Assembly (NCBI GenBank): GCA_009782265.1
Contig: WRJM01000002.1
Span: forward strand, 1 to 52,452
Direction: 5' to 3'
Length of the DNA: 52,452 nt
Source of the DNA: Oscillospiraceae bacterium
Lineage (GTDB): Bacteria > Bacillota > Clostridia > Oscillospirales > Ruminococcaceae
The stretch's first letter is position 1, and each line of letters begins with the position of its first letter. Positions 1-10,400 of the stretch are shown in pieces. The notes beneath the pieces were generated by a model that was not told the origin of the DNA, did not search any database, and saw nothing but the letters and a program-made list of their open reading frames with translations. The position numbers and the translations under genes are program-made.

Positions 1-1480
1 CTGTATTCCGCATGAAACTGTGTGCCGTCCTGCTGAAATTTTGTCTCTTCGCCGCACCATTATTCCCTGTTTGATCAACATTCCACTTCCTCACATTTTA
101 AAGTTAATGTACTCGTATGTGTGCTATTTGCTGTTTTATGTCCACCGGAATTGGAGTGAGGTCTCATCTGATAAATGTCATTACGATCTTTAGTATATAT
201 CAATGAGTTACGGGGCACGCATTTGCGAAGTTGGTCGAGGCACTGCGCCGCAAGCCGGAATGTCGCGGGTTCGAATCCTGATGGTTTCTTTGGAATTTTT
301 CATTCACATAATCCTTCCGGCCTCATTCTGGCCCTGGGGTCGACTCAGCCTCTAACAGAAATGAGTACCAGTAATATTTGCTGGGGGGTACAGGCGGATC
401 GTAGAGCTGTTATCCTTACCACCTTTATGTGCCGACTGTCTTTAAATCTGGTAAACTTCAGGGCCTGCCCAGGCCTGTACCGGGATTCTTTACCTTTGTG
501 TTTTTACAACACTTAACAAAATGCTTCAGGTTCAAGTCCAGACGCTTGGAAAATAATTTTAAGTACTTTTTTCAAAGAACCTTCTGCTTCCTGGTTCAGG
601 TGGAAGTCTAATCGGAAGGTGGGGATAGTATCTTCTTCCGGCATAAGGATTAGAGTATTTTGGAATGTGACAAACATCACAGTTTTCTTAGATTTTCTCA
701 GTATTTCCGGACAAATGCAGGTGTAGTACCCTGAATTAGGCCATGACCACCTTTTTTCTACATTTTTCCAATTCATTATTCACTAACTAAACTATGTATC
801 AATATTATATGGCCTGGGCAAACATGAAATAAACACTGGGCAAAAAGGTAGAACTTCAAAACACCGTCACACGAACCATCCGTGAGACGTCTTTCCATTG
901 GGTCGGTATATAAGAAACTGAGTCAAATTGCGCCATCATGAGAGATACTGGGTGTTTAAATTGAAGCCATAAATATGGATATGTAATTCTTAAGCATATT
1001 TAATTAGATAATTGTTAATTTGAGGGATATGTTCTTATCGCTTTTACAGTAATATTCCAATAGAATTTTATGTAGGTGGCATTAGAAGATCACGTGTAAA
1101 TACCCAAGTAATAGCTAATCCATATTCTGAAGTACCTGCTGTATATTGGTAAGATTAAGAATTTTTTCAACTTGCTTCTCAGTCTCAAGTTATTGTGCTC
1201 TAAGCCGGTCCTTGTGAAGGTATTGACATCAATACGGATAAAATGACTATAGAAAGGAGAGCAAGGTGAGAATTTTAAAGTAAGATGTGAAATAGCTTCG
1301 AAATCATTAATTAGCGAAATTTGAAAGTATGTGTTCCAGAATGTAGTATATTATTATTTACGGTATTCTGTGAAATTAATTAAGCTAACAGAGCAATAGC
1401 AATAATGGGGGACAAATGAGCAATCTGTCATGCATTATTTAAGCAAAATCTATGAAGAAATCAAGTTCAGACCGCGTTAC
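1..1480. other. Eukaryotic (insect host-like) DNA, probable chimeric contig end
   Basis: No bacterial gene can be supported in this stretch. It has no ribosome-binding sites followed by sustained reading frames, and its open frames are short and look accidental. It contains a tRNA-derived SINE (about 205-515) and, around 650-790, AT-rich repeat-like DNA of a kind I associate with termite and cockroach genomes. Bacterial coding character begins around 1490-1510. I infer host DNA joined to a bacterial contig by misassembly. A bacterial fragment integrated in an insect genome is a less likely alternative, because the bacterial genes that follow are intact. The exact junction cannot be placed from sequence alone. 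Confidence 0.7.
205..515 (+). mobile_element. tRNA-derived SINE (termite/cockroach type)
   Basis: The head has RNA polymerase III internal promoter boxes: an A box around 224-245 (GCGAAGTTGGTCGAGGC) and a perfect B box around 268-280 (GGGTTCGAATCC). They are spaced as in a tRNA gene, but the cloverleaf is degenerate. A tRNA-unrelated body follows (about 312-430). I recognise it as resembling dictyopteran SINEs, but this is from memory, without a database comparison. Such an element is not expected in a bacterial chromosome. Confidence 0.6.
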
Positions 1481-1508
1481 ATTATAACGCAGGACGCAGG
1501 GTTCAAGG

Positions 1509-4500
1509 ATGAAGGCAATGGGTAAAAAAAGCGGTAAAAAAGACATTGAACAACCTTGGCAGACATGGCTGTTTAACGAGAAAGGAAATTTCCTTGTTAT
1601 GGAAAAGGGACAAGAAAAATTAATGAAAACCGGCAGAAAAAGAACCAACCCGTTTGTTTGGCTCTTTAAAGAAAACCCGTTTTATTTTGCGGCGTTTTTA
1701 CTGCCCGCGTTAATTCTGTTAGCGGCATACTTGCTGTTCGGTGTTTATCCGAACGGCGAAAAATCGGTATTAAGCCTTGATTTAAACGCGCAGTACGTTT
1801 ATTACTTCGATTACATGTACGATGTTTTCGCGGGGAAGGAAAGCTTGTTTTATTCATGGAGCAGAAGCCTTTCGGGCGAATTCTTCGGGATTATCGGCTA
1901 TTATTTGGCAAGCCCTTTCAACTTCCTTGTGTGGGTGTTCCCCCGCGAATACATAACCGAGGGTTTATTAGTCATGCTCCTTGCGAAAGCGGGCGCAATC
2001 GGCGTCTGCGCGGCTGTTTATCTCAGAAGAGGGCGCGGGCTTTCCGTCGGAACAACCGTGATTTTCTCCATGATGTACGCGCTTTGCAGTTATTCAATCG
2101 TGCAAACCATGAACCCGATGTGGTTAGACGGCGTTATGGCTTTGCCCTTGGTGGTTTACGGCATTGAATCCTTAGTGCGCTACGGACGTTTCAGATTGCT
2201 GATTTTATCGCTGATTTACAGCTTTATCACTTGTTTCTATATCGGGTACATGGTCGGTATTTTCGCAGGACTGTACTTTATCTGCTATCTCATTTCAAGC
2301 CGGTACACCAGCAAGCTTGACCCCGGCGCGGTTGCGGCGCGGGTGGGGCTGTTCGCCATTTCCGGCGCGACAGCGGTTTTAATTTCAAGCTTTATGCTGA
2401 TTCCGGTTTACAGCTCTTTACAGCTCGGCAAGTTCGCGTTTACAGAACCCGATTATGCCATACAGACGAATTTTTCAATTCTTGATGTCGGCAGAAAATT
2501 GCTCCCGAACAGTTATGACACCGTCAGAATGGAGGGACTGCCGTTCATTTACTGCGGGGTTTTGGCAATCATTTTAGTTCCTTTGTTCTTCTTCGGCGGA
2601 AAAGAAAAAATTATATCATTGAAAAAACGTATAGCCGGCGGAATTTTAGCGGTTTTACTGCTTTTATTCATGTATATCAGACCGGTAGATATGCTGATGC
2701 ACGGCGGGCAGTTCCCCAACTGGCTTCCTTACCGTTACAGCTTTATGCTGTCGCTCCTGCTGATAACGTGGGGCGCGGAAGTATTTGAACGAATCGGAGA
2801 GTATTCAAGACGCGCCATTGCGGCGTCGGCTTTTGCGTTTCTCGCGCTTATGTTTTACTTGGAAAAAACAAACACCTTCGCCGATTATTTAGGCGATTTC
2901 GGCAGAGAGCTGTTCGACAGTGTATCGGTCATTCTGCCGGCTGTCGGATTTGTGGTTATTTTAACCTTGATTTTAGTGAATAATAAAGGCAAAAAATTCA
3001 GCAAGAACGCGCTTTGTATTTTAACCGGAATTGTTGTTGTGGGCGAATTGTTTTTCAATACGTACTACTCGCTTCACAAACAGGATATAGACATCACCTA
3101 TTCAACCCGCGATTCTTATAAGGATTTTATTGTACCCTTACGTGAAAAAACGGATGAAATCATTGCGCAGGACGACGGCTTTTACCGTATGGAAAAAAAC
3201 TTTTTCCGCACGGTGAACGACCCGATTGCGCTTCGTATGTACGGTATGTCGCACAGCGCAAGCACGCTTAACGAACCCCCGATTTCCCTGCTCGGCAAGT
3301 TAGGGCTGACCTCAAGAGGGCATTATACCCGTTACAGCGGTTCTACACCCATGATTGACGACTTATTCGGCGTGAAGTATATATTATCAATCGGCGACCA
3401 GCATTACGGGTACGGCGCAAGCCTTTCCGCCGATAAAATCAACGTTGAGCGCAATTTGGATGCTATGCCGCTTGCGTATCTGACGGACGTCGGTTTCTTG
3501 TACTACGATATTGATGAAGACCCCGAAATTTTCTTTGACCCCGTTTACAAAGCCGTAAAGCTTGACAATGCTTTTGCCGTACAGAACCGCTTGCTTGCGG
3601 CAATCCTCGGAGAACCGGGAAGCGCGGCGAATTATTTCAAGCTTTTAGATACTAACAGTATGATTAAGGAAACCGAAAACGTCACAGAGGGCGGCACATG
3701 GGACGGTCATACTTCTTATTACAGGGCGGACTGGAATAACGCGCAGGTTAAATATTACATGTCGGCAGAAGCGGACGGCGAAATTTTCATGTGGCTTCCG
3801 ACCGAATATGAAAGAAGCCTGAACGTTTGGGTCAATAAAACAGACGAAGAAGGAAACACAAACAGTACATTCATCGGTTATTATTATGAGGGCGACGATT
3901 ATTACGTAATGAGCTTAGGCGAATTCAAAGCAGGCGAGGATTTTGCCGTCACGCTTACGATGAATAAAGAAGACCTTTATTATAAATACGCTTATTTCGC
4001 CTATCTTGACCAAAACGAATACCTGCCGGCTCTGCAAAGGCTGAAAAACATGAACGCGGGTACGGAGGTTATAAAGGCTTCCTCCACGCATATTGCCGTG
4101 CATACGATTTCCGATACGGAAAAGCTGTTATTCACCACCATGCCGGTTGAACCGGGCTGGACAGTCACCATAGACGGCAGAAAGGTTGAATATTCAAAGG
4201 TTTTAGGCGCGCTTATCGGTGTTACCGTTCCCGCAGGAAGCCATGTAATTGAATTTAAATTTGTTCCCGCAGGCTATCCTATTGTTCTTTATTTGACAGG
4301 CGGCGGAATATTAATTTATATCATGCTTTGTATTCTTTACTCAAAAGTAAGGAAAGAAAGTTATGCGACAATACCCGGGGAAGAAAGCCGGAACGATGAT
4401 TTTTCTGAAGAGCAGGAAGAAGAATCGGCGGATTTTGAAGAATTTTCGGAAGAAGAATTTATCCCCGCAAACGAAATTCATTTCGGTGAACCTATTGAAC

Positions 4501-5912
4501 CTGCTCAGTGGCAGGAAGAACAAACACCGGTTTACAGCGAACCCGAACCGGTTCTTGAAACCCCTGCGGAAACACCTGCTGAACAGTTTACCGAACAAGA
4601 ATCCGATGTTATGCAGGATTTTACAGTTCCTATTCCTGTGCCCGTTCCTGAACCGGAACTTCCTGTATTTATCTCCGAATCAGAATCAGAACCCGAACCG
4701 GAATCTGAACCTATTTTTGAATCAGAACCTGAACCTGTTTCTGAGCCTGAACCTGTTTCTGAACCCGAACCGGAATCTGAACCTATTTTTGAATCAGAAC
4801 CGGAAACTGAACTTGAACCTGAATCTGTTTCTGAACCTGAACCTAAACCGGAATCCGAGCCCGAACAGGAATCACTTGTTTTTATTCCTGAATTTGAGCA
4901 TTATATTGATTTGGAAGCCATGCAGGAATATGAGCATGAACACGAGCATGATTCTGAACCTGAGCCTGAACCCGCAGAGGTTATAATCGGAAGCGATGAA
5001 AGCGTAAAAAGCGTTATTGATGATTTTAATGAAATCAATACAGCGGAAATGACTATAGAACCTGAAATTGAGCCGGAAACTACGTTTGAGCCAAAGCCAG
5101 AGCCCGTGTTTGAGCCTGAACCTGAACCTATGTTTGAGCCAGAGCCTGAATCCGTGTTTGAGCCAGAGCCAGAGCCAGAACCCGTGTTTGAGCCAGAGCC
5201 AGAACCCGTGTTTGAGCCAGAACCAGAGCCTGAACCTGTGTTTGAGCCAAAGCTTGAACCCGTATTTGAGCTTGAACCTGTAAAGCAACCCGCTCCTATT
5301 GATTATGCGGCGCGTGTAAAAGCGTTGCAGGCAGAGCTTGCCTTAGAAGCGGAATTGCAAAGCTTCGGCGGCGCGCAAAGCTTTATAGGCGGAACAACGG
5401 TCGGGTTTGAAGAGCCGTTCTTCAAGCAGGAGGAGGAAGAAACCGAAGAAGATTTTATCATCAAACCCATTGTTAAAGAAGAATTTTCTTCTGCTGTTAA
5501 AAAAGAATCGCTTCCCGAACCTAAGCCCGAACCGGTTATCGCAACTGAACCCGCTCCGGTTATTATACCTGAAGAACCTAAACCGGTTATCGCAACTGAA
5601 GAACCCACGCCGGTTATTGCGCCTGAGCCGGTTCAGCAATCCAAACCTGCTGAAGAATTTTTGTCAGAACCGATTTTTGAAGAGAATTTTGATGAGGATA
5701 TTCCTTCAACTTCACGGCAGTATTATTATCACGGGATAGAAAATGATGACGACAATGTTTTTGATGAATTTGAATTTATTGATGAAGAAAGCCATGAGTT
5801 TTTCGAGCCGCTTGATGAATCTGAATCTGAACCGGAAGCGCAGGAAGAAAATCCTCAGCACCACAGACGCGGCGACCCGCAGAATCCGGACGCACCGTTA
5901 AGCTCACTGTAA
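1509..5912 (+). CDS. YfhO-family polytopic membrane protein with long acidic Glu-Pro tail
   Basis: Residues 1-940 look like YfhO-family proteins (GT-C-like membrane proteins; in Bacillus YfhO is linked to lipoteichoic acid glycosylation). There is a basic cytosolic start, a first hydrophobic helix near residue 65, many further membrane helices to about residue 520, a large extracytoplasmic part, and a last helix near 915-935. After it comes a ~520-residue tail made mostly of Glu-Pro repeats broken by Phe or Ser, which is very long for the family. The start is uncertain because the host-DNA junction lies just upstream. ATG 1509 has only a weak AAGG-like site, and internal ATGs at 1599 and 1623 are alternatives. 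Downstream coaX follows after a short palindromic repeat. The membrane family is fairly sure; the tail function is unknown. Confidence 0.75.
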   Translation: MKAMGKKSGKKDIEQPWQTWLFNEKGNFLVMEKGQEKLMKTGRKRTNPFVWLFKENPFYFAAFLLPALILLAAYLLFGVYPNGEKSVLSLDLNAQYVYYFDYMYDVFAGKESLFYSWSRSLSGEFFGIIGYYLASPFNFLVWVFPREYITEGLLVMLLAKAGAIGVCAAVYLRRGRGLSVGTTVIFSMMYALCSYSIVQTMNPMWLDGVMALPLVVYGIESLVRYGRFRLLILSLIYSFITCFYIGYMVGIFAGLYFICYLISSRYTSKLDPGAVAARVGLFAISGATAVLISSFMLIPVYSSLQLGKFAFTEPDYAIQTNFSILDVGRKLLPNSYDTVRMEGLPFIYCGVLAIILVPLFFFGGKEKIISLKKRIAGGILAVLLLLFMYIRPVDMLMHGGQFPNWLPYRYSFMLSLLLITWGAEVFERIGEYSRRAIAASAFAFLALMFYLEKTNTFADYLGDFGRELFDSVSVILPAVGFVVILTLILVNNKGKKFSKNALCILTGIVVVGELFFNTYYSLHKQDIDITYSTRDSYKDFIVPLREKTDEIIAQDDGFYRMEKNFFRTVNDPIALRMYGMSHSASTLNEPPISLLGKLGLTSRGHYTRYSGSTPMIDDLFGVKYILSIGDQHYGYGASLSADKINVERNLDAMPLAYLTDVGFLYYDIDEDPEIFFDPVYKAVKLDNAFAVQNRLLAAILGEPGSAANYFKLLDTNSMIKETENVTEGGTWDGHTSYYRADWNNAQVKYYMSAEADGEIFMWLPTEYERSLNVWVNKTDEEGNTNSTFIGYYYEGDDYYVMSLGEFKAGEDFAVTLTMNKEDLYYKYAYFAYLDQNEYLPALQRLKNMNAGTEVIKASSTHIAVHTISDTEKLLFTTMPVEPGWTVTIDGRKVEYSKVLGALIGVTVPAGSHVIEFKFVPAGYPIVLYLTGGGILIYIMLCILYSKVRKESYATIPGEESRNDDFSEEQEEESADFEEFSEEEFIPANEIHFGEPIEPAQWQEEQTPVYSEPEPVLETPAETPAEQFTEQESDVMQDFTVPIPVPVPEPELPVFISESESEPEPESEPIFESEPEPVSEPEPVSEPEPESEPIFESEPETELEPESVSEPEPKPESEPEQESLVFIPEFEHYIDLEAMQEYEHEHEHDSEPEPEPAEVIIGSDESVKSVIDDFNEINTAEMTIEPEIEPETTFEPKPEPVFEPEPEPMFEPEPESVFEPEPEPEPVFEPEPEPVFEPEPEPEPVFEPKLEPVFELEPVKQPAPIDYAARVKALQAELALEAELQSFGGAQSFIGGTTVGFEEPFFKQEEEETEEDFIIKPIVKEEFSSAVKKESLPEPKPEPVIATEPAPVIIPEEPKPVIATEEPTPVIAPEPVQQSKPAEEFLSEPIFEENFDEDIPSTSRQYYYHGIENDDDNVFDEFEFIDEESHEFFEPLDESESEPEAQEENPQHHRRGDPQNPDAPLSSL

Positions 5913-5916
5913 ACAT

Positions 5917-5934
5917 GTAGGGGACGGCGTCCCG
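5917..5934. repeat. Short palindromic repeat (GTAGGGG family), minimal copy
   Basis: GTAGGGGACGGCGTCCCG forms a small hairpin between the YfhO-like gene and coaX. It is the shortest member of the palindrome family seen at 6744, 7653, 9009, 16677, 22639, 23194 and 29627. Confidence 0.6.
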
Positions 5935-5952
5935 AATAAAGGAATGTGATGA

Positions 5953-6738
5953 ATGTTATTAACAATTGATGTCGGTAATACCAATATTGTTTTCACGGTT
6001 TTCGACGGGGCAGAACCCGTTTTGGATTCCCGTATGAACACCGATACTTCGCGCATGGCTGACCAGTATGCGATTTTCATAGCGGATATACTGAAGCTTC
6101 GTAAGGTTGACAGAGAAAGCATAAAAGGTGCGATTATTTCTTCTGTCGTGCCGCCCGTTACCGCGCAAATCAAAAAAGCGGCGGAAGAACTTTTCGGCAT
6201 AAAAGCACTATTAGTCGGACCGGGACTTAAAACAGGGCTGAACATCAAAATCGACGACCCGTCCGTTCTCGGCGGCGATTTGGTGTGCGCTGCCGTTGCG
6301 GCTAAAGAATTTTATAAAAACCCCTGCATAATTATAGATATGGGAACTATAACAAAGGTTATGGCTTTAGACGGCGGCGGGGCTTTTATCGGGGTAACAT
6401 TTTCACCCGGCATTGAAATGAGCTTTGAGGTTATGTCGGAGGGGACGGCGTCGCTTCCGCTTGTCGGTTCTGACGAAACCCATAAAATAATCGGTACAAA
6501 CACGGCTGACAGCATACGCTCGGGCGTTCTGAACGGCGCGGGTTGTATGCTGGACGGGCTGACTTCACGCTTTGAAAAAGAACTCGGCGTGCAGAAAGGT
6601 GAATGTTCCGTTGTGGCGACGGGCGGGAACGCCGCGCAAATCAAGCCTTACTGCGAACGGGCGTTTGACGTAAACCTCCACCTTGTTTCGCACGGGCTGA
6701 GGATTATTTACGACAAGAATAAACCTAATTATATTTAA
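5953..6738 (+). CDS. coaX: Type III pantothenate kinase
   Basis: Catalyses ATP-dependent phosphorylation of pantothenate, the first step of coenzyme A synthesis, in the cytoplasm. The 261-residue length is usual for CoaX. The N-terminal phosphate-binding motif DVGNTN lies at residues 6-11, the DPSVLGGD segment around 98-105 holds the conserved Asp, and IDMGTIT near 126-132 is the second ASKHA-fold motif. The Arg usual after GAD in many CoaX proteins is Leu here, a substitution I think also occurs in other Firmicutes. ATG 5953 is preceded by AAGGAATGTG. The next gene encodes an ECF substrate-binding protein that probably imports pantothenate, so the two make a coherent pair. Confidence 0.9.
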   Translation: MLLTIDVGNTNIVFTVFDGAEPVLDSRMNTDTSRMADQYAIFIADILKLRKVDRESIKGAIISSVVPPVTAQIKKAAEELFGIKALLVGPGLKTGLNIKIDDPSVLGGDLVCAAVAAKEFYKNPCIIIDMGTITKVMALDGGGAFIGVTFSPGIEMSFEVMSEGTASLPLVGSDETHKIIGTNTADSIRSGVLNGAGCMLDGLTSRFEKELGVQKGECSVVATGGNAAQIKPYCERAFDVNLHLVSHGLRIIYDKNKPNYI

Positions 6739-6743
6739 CATTT

Positions 6744-6770
6744 GTAGGAGCGGGGTTTACCCCCGCCCGC
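6744..6770. repeat. Short palindromic repeat (GTAGGAGCGGGG type)
   Basis: A GC-rich imperfect palindrome with a GGCGGGGG-like stem, between coaX and the ECF S-component gene. It belongs to the same intergenic palindrome family as the other listed copies and could also form an RNA hairpin. Confidence 0.55.
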
Positions 6771-6824
6771 TAAGAATTGCGACTTACCTATAACGGAAGC
6801 CAGCACAGAAAGGAATTTTTAACA

Positions 6825-7466
6825 ATGGCAAATTCACAAAACGGCAGAGCGATTCAAAACCGAACGCTCATGCTCGTGCAAATGGCGGTACTTACCGCCG
6901 TAATTTTCGTACTTGACGTAACCAAGCTCGGCTACTTGCCGCTAACGCCTCCGGGCGTGTCAATTATGATGATACCTGTTTCAATCGGTGCGATGATTTG
7001 GGGGCGTAAAGGCGGAATTATTCTCGGCGGAATGTTCGGAATATCAAGCATGATACAATGCTTCACGGGAAGCTTTCTCGGAGCGTTGATATTAAGCATT
7101 AATCCGTTTCTTACGGTTTTACTGAATGTCGGGGTTCGCATACTTGTAGGGTTTTTAACAGGGTTAATCTTTGAATTTTTAAGTAAGCGGGATAAAACAA
7201 AGATTTGGTCTTACGGCGCAACAGCCTGCCTTGCTTCAGTTTTAAACTCGGTTATTTACGTACCGTTGCTTGTGTTTTTTTTCGGAACTTCAAATGAATT
7301 TCAAGCGTTATTTTTAGGAGAAGGTGCGGCAAATGAAGCAATGGGTATATTTTTAGGAATAGTTGTAGCAATTCTGCTTGTGAGCATGATTTTTGAAGCG
7401 GTCGCCTGTACCGTTATAGGCGGAACTGTATCTAAAGTTTTAAATAAATATTTAAATAAAACATAG
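6825..7466 (+). CDS. panT: ECF transporter S component, probably pantothenate-specific
   Basis: A 213-residue integral membrane protein with about six hydrophobic helices, of the ECF-type S-component superfamily that binds a vitamin and docks onto a shared EcfA/A'/T energy module (not encoded here). The start at ATG 6825 is chosen because AAAGGA lies 9 bases upstream; the reading frame opens 16 codons earlier without a site. The motif KLGYLPLTPPGVSIMMIPV near the N-terminus is typical of S components that load substrate through helix 1-2. Pantothenate specificity is inferred from the position directly behind coaX; riboflavin or another vitamin cannot be excluded from sequence alone. Confidence 0.75.
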   Translation: MANSQNGRAIQNRTLMLVQMAVLTAVIFVLDVTKLGYLPLTPPGVSIMMIPVSIGAMIWGRKGGIILGGMFGISSMIQCFTGSFLGALILSINPFLTVLLNVGVRILVGFLTGLIFEFLSKRDKTKIWSYGATACLASVLNSVIYVPLLVFFFGTSNEFQALFLGEGAANEAMGIFLGIVVAILLVSMIFEAVACTVIGGTVSKVLNKYLNKT

Positions 7467-7481
7467 ATTTAAAGGATATTA

Positions 7482-10400
7482 ATGAACTTTTTTCGTTCTG
7501 TAGCCATGCAGATTCCTGAATACGGCAATCTGCTGCGGAATATAAACAACAACCTGTTATCAGAGGGAGGAAACCCCCTCCCTGCACTGGTAACAGGGCT
7601 TTCGCATGTGCATAAGGCGCATTTTTTAGCCGCGCTGGCACTGGAAACATCTGTAGGGGACGCCCTGTGTGGCGTCCCGATGAACGGCGTCCGTGACAAT
7701 ATAGGGGACGCCCTGTGTGGCGTCCCGCTAAAAACCGGTGAACTGTATACGGGCGACCACACAGGGTCGCCCCTACTGGTGTTGGTTGAAACCGAAAGCG
7801 AAGCCCTGCGCCTATGCGAGGATATAAATACGTTCACGGGCGGAAATAATGCGGCAGTTTACCCCGCTAAGGACTTAAATTTTAACGACTTTGAAACAAA
7901 TTCCCGCGAATACGAATACAGGCGGCTTAATATTTTAAGCAATATTCACAAAAACGGCGTAAAGCTCGTTTTATCTACGCCGGAAGCGGCGGGTCAGTTC
8001 ACCATCCCGCCCGAAATCTTACGGGAAAAAATGTTTTCAATCCGGCAGGGTGATGAAATTGCGATAAATACTATCACTAAAAAGCTGATTGAAACAGGGT
8101 TTTCCCGTTGTGAGCTTATTGAGGGCGTTTCGCAGTTTTCGGTGCGCGGTTCGATTGTCGATATTTTTTCGCCCAATAACACCATGCCGGTCAGAATTGA
8201 GTTTTGGGGCGATACAGCCGATAATATAGGCTTTTTTGACAAAGAAACGCAAAGGCGCGTTGAATCCGTTTCCGAAGTAATGTTCGCACCTTGTTCGGAA
8301 ATCCTGTACGACAGCGCGGAATTAGCCGGTAAAATCAGTTTAATGCTCAAAAAAACTAGAACCGCCGAGCCGACGGAGGCAAAACAAACGTTCCTGAATG
8401 ATATTGAAAAACTGCAGAATAACGCAAATCCAAAGAACCCCGATAAGTATCTTCCGCTTGTTTATAACAGGCCGGCAAGCCTTTTTGATTATATAAAGCC
8501 TTGCATAATCCTTGAAAACGTCAACTGCACGGAAAGCTACCGCGGTGCTTCAATCAGGCATGAGGAGGATTTAAAGCTACTGTTTGAATCCGGCGCGCTT
8601 TGCCGCGGCTTGGATAAATATATGTTGACCCGCGGGGAGTTCAAAGACGTTTTACAGGAAAGAACTGTTGCGTATATAGACACTTTTATACGGGGAAGCG
8701 GTTTAAAGCTTTCTGAAATCCTGAACGTCCGCGCCGTACAGCTTTCAAGCTGGAGCGGAGAATATAAAACCCTTACCGAAGAGCTCAGAAACTACATCGG
8801 CAAAGGTTATGCCATTGTTGTTTTTGCAGGAACGGAAAAAGCGGCACGGACATTGGCTTTAGATTTAAGGGACGACAATTTTCCGGTTGATTTTTCTTCC
8901 GACCCTAAGAAAATCTACGCGAAACGCGCCTATATTCTCGCCGGAACCATCGGCGCGGGCTACGAATATCCCGACGCTAAATTAGTTATGCTCAGCCTTG
9001 CGAGAATTGTAGGGGCAGACCTTGTGTCTGCCCGAACCGACGGGCGAACACAAGGTTCGCCCCTACACAAGCACAAAAAGCGGCGTAAGGGCGAAGAAAT
9101 CCGTAACCTAACCGACATCAACGCGGGCGATTACGTAGTTCATCAGAATTACGGTATCGGTATTTTCGAGGGCGTCACAAAACTCACAAGTGATGAAATC
9201 AGTAAAGATTATATTAAAATTAAATACGCCGGAACAGATGTTCTGTATGTGCCAGTAACTCAGCTTGATTTCATTTCCCGCTATATCGGCAACACCGATT
9301 CGGGTACTTTAAAACTGAATAAATTACATTCAGACGCATGGCAGAAAACCAAAGCCAAAGCCAAAGCGGCGGCTTCCGAGCTTGCGGAGGAACTAATCGC
9401 GCTGTACTCCAAGCGCGCCAAAAGCGAAGGGCATACATTCCCGAAAGACAACGCCGAGCAGGTGGAATTTGAGGAGCATTTCAGTTATATCGAAACCGAC
9501 GACCAGCTTCGCTGTATTGAAGAAATTAAGGCAGATATGCAGGTTGGCAAACCCATGGACAGACTGCTTTGCGGGGACGTAGGTTTCGGAAAAACCGAAG
9601 TCGCGCTTCGCGGCGCATTCAAATGCGTAATGGACGGGAAGCAATGCGCATTGTTATGTCCCACAACCGTGCTTGCGTGGCAGCATTATCAAACTGCAAT
9701 CAAGCGCATGGATGGCTTTCCGGTCAACATAGAACTGCTTTCCCGTTTTCGCTCAGCGCGGGAAATTAAGCAGGTTTTAGAGAAACTCAAAAAAGGCATT
9801 GTGGATTTAGTTATCGGCACGCACAGGCTTGTACAGGCTGATGTTGAATTTAAAAATTTAGGGCTTGTTATTATAGATGAAGAACAGCGTTTCGGCGTGA
9901 ATCATAAGGAAAAATTCAAAGAAACATTCACGGGTGTGGATGTGCTGACGCTTTCCGCAACGCCGATTCCGCGGACGCTCAATATGGCGATGAGCGGCGT
10001 GCGCGATATGAGCGTGATTAACACGCCGCCGCAGGACAGACAGCCCGTGACAACCTACGTTATTGAACATGATTGGAGCGTAATCGCGCAGGCAATCAAC
10101 AAAGAACTCAGGCGTAACGGGCAGGTTTATTATATTCATAACCGCATAGAAACTATTTTAGATTGCGCGGCGCAGTTACATGAGCTTTGTCCGGAAGCAA
10201 GAATAGGTATAGGTCACGGGAAGCTCAGCGAAGACGAGCTTCTTGAAGTTTGGCGAAAACTTTTAGACGGCGAGATTGATATTTTAATCTGCACTACTAT
10301 TATAGAAACCGGTGTGGACGTGCCTAACGTCAACACGCTTATAATAGAAAACGCCGACCATATGGGATTAGCGCAGTTACATCAGCTCAGAGGGCGTGTA

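Noticed and set aside
5068-5288. Leu/Ser/Gln-rich and Phe/Trp-rich frames on both strands in the Glu-Pro region
   Set aside because: They are shadow frames of the repetitive Glu-Pro coding sequence, without ribosome sites and with composition dictated by the repeat.
6420-6445. GGAGGGGACGGCGTCG in coaX resembling the palindromic repeat
   Set aside because: The encoded residues fit the normal CoaX sequence and the flanking arm is missing, so chance similarity is more likely than insertion.
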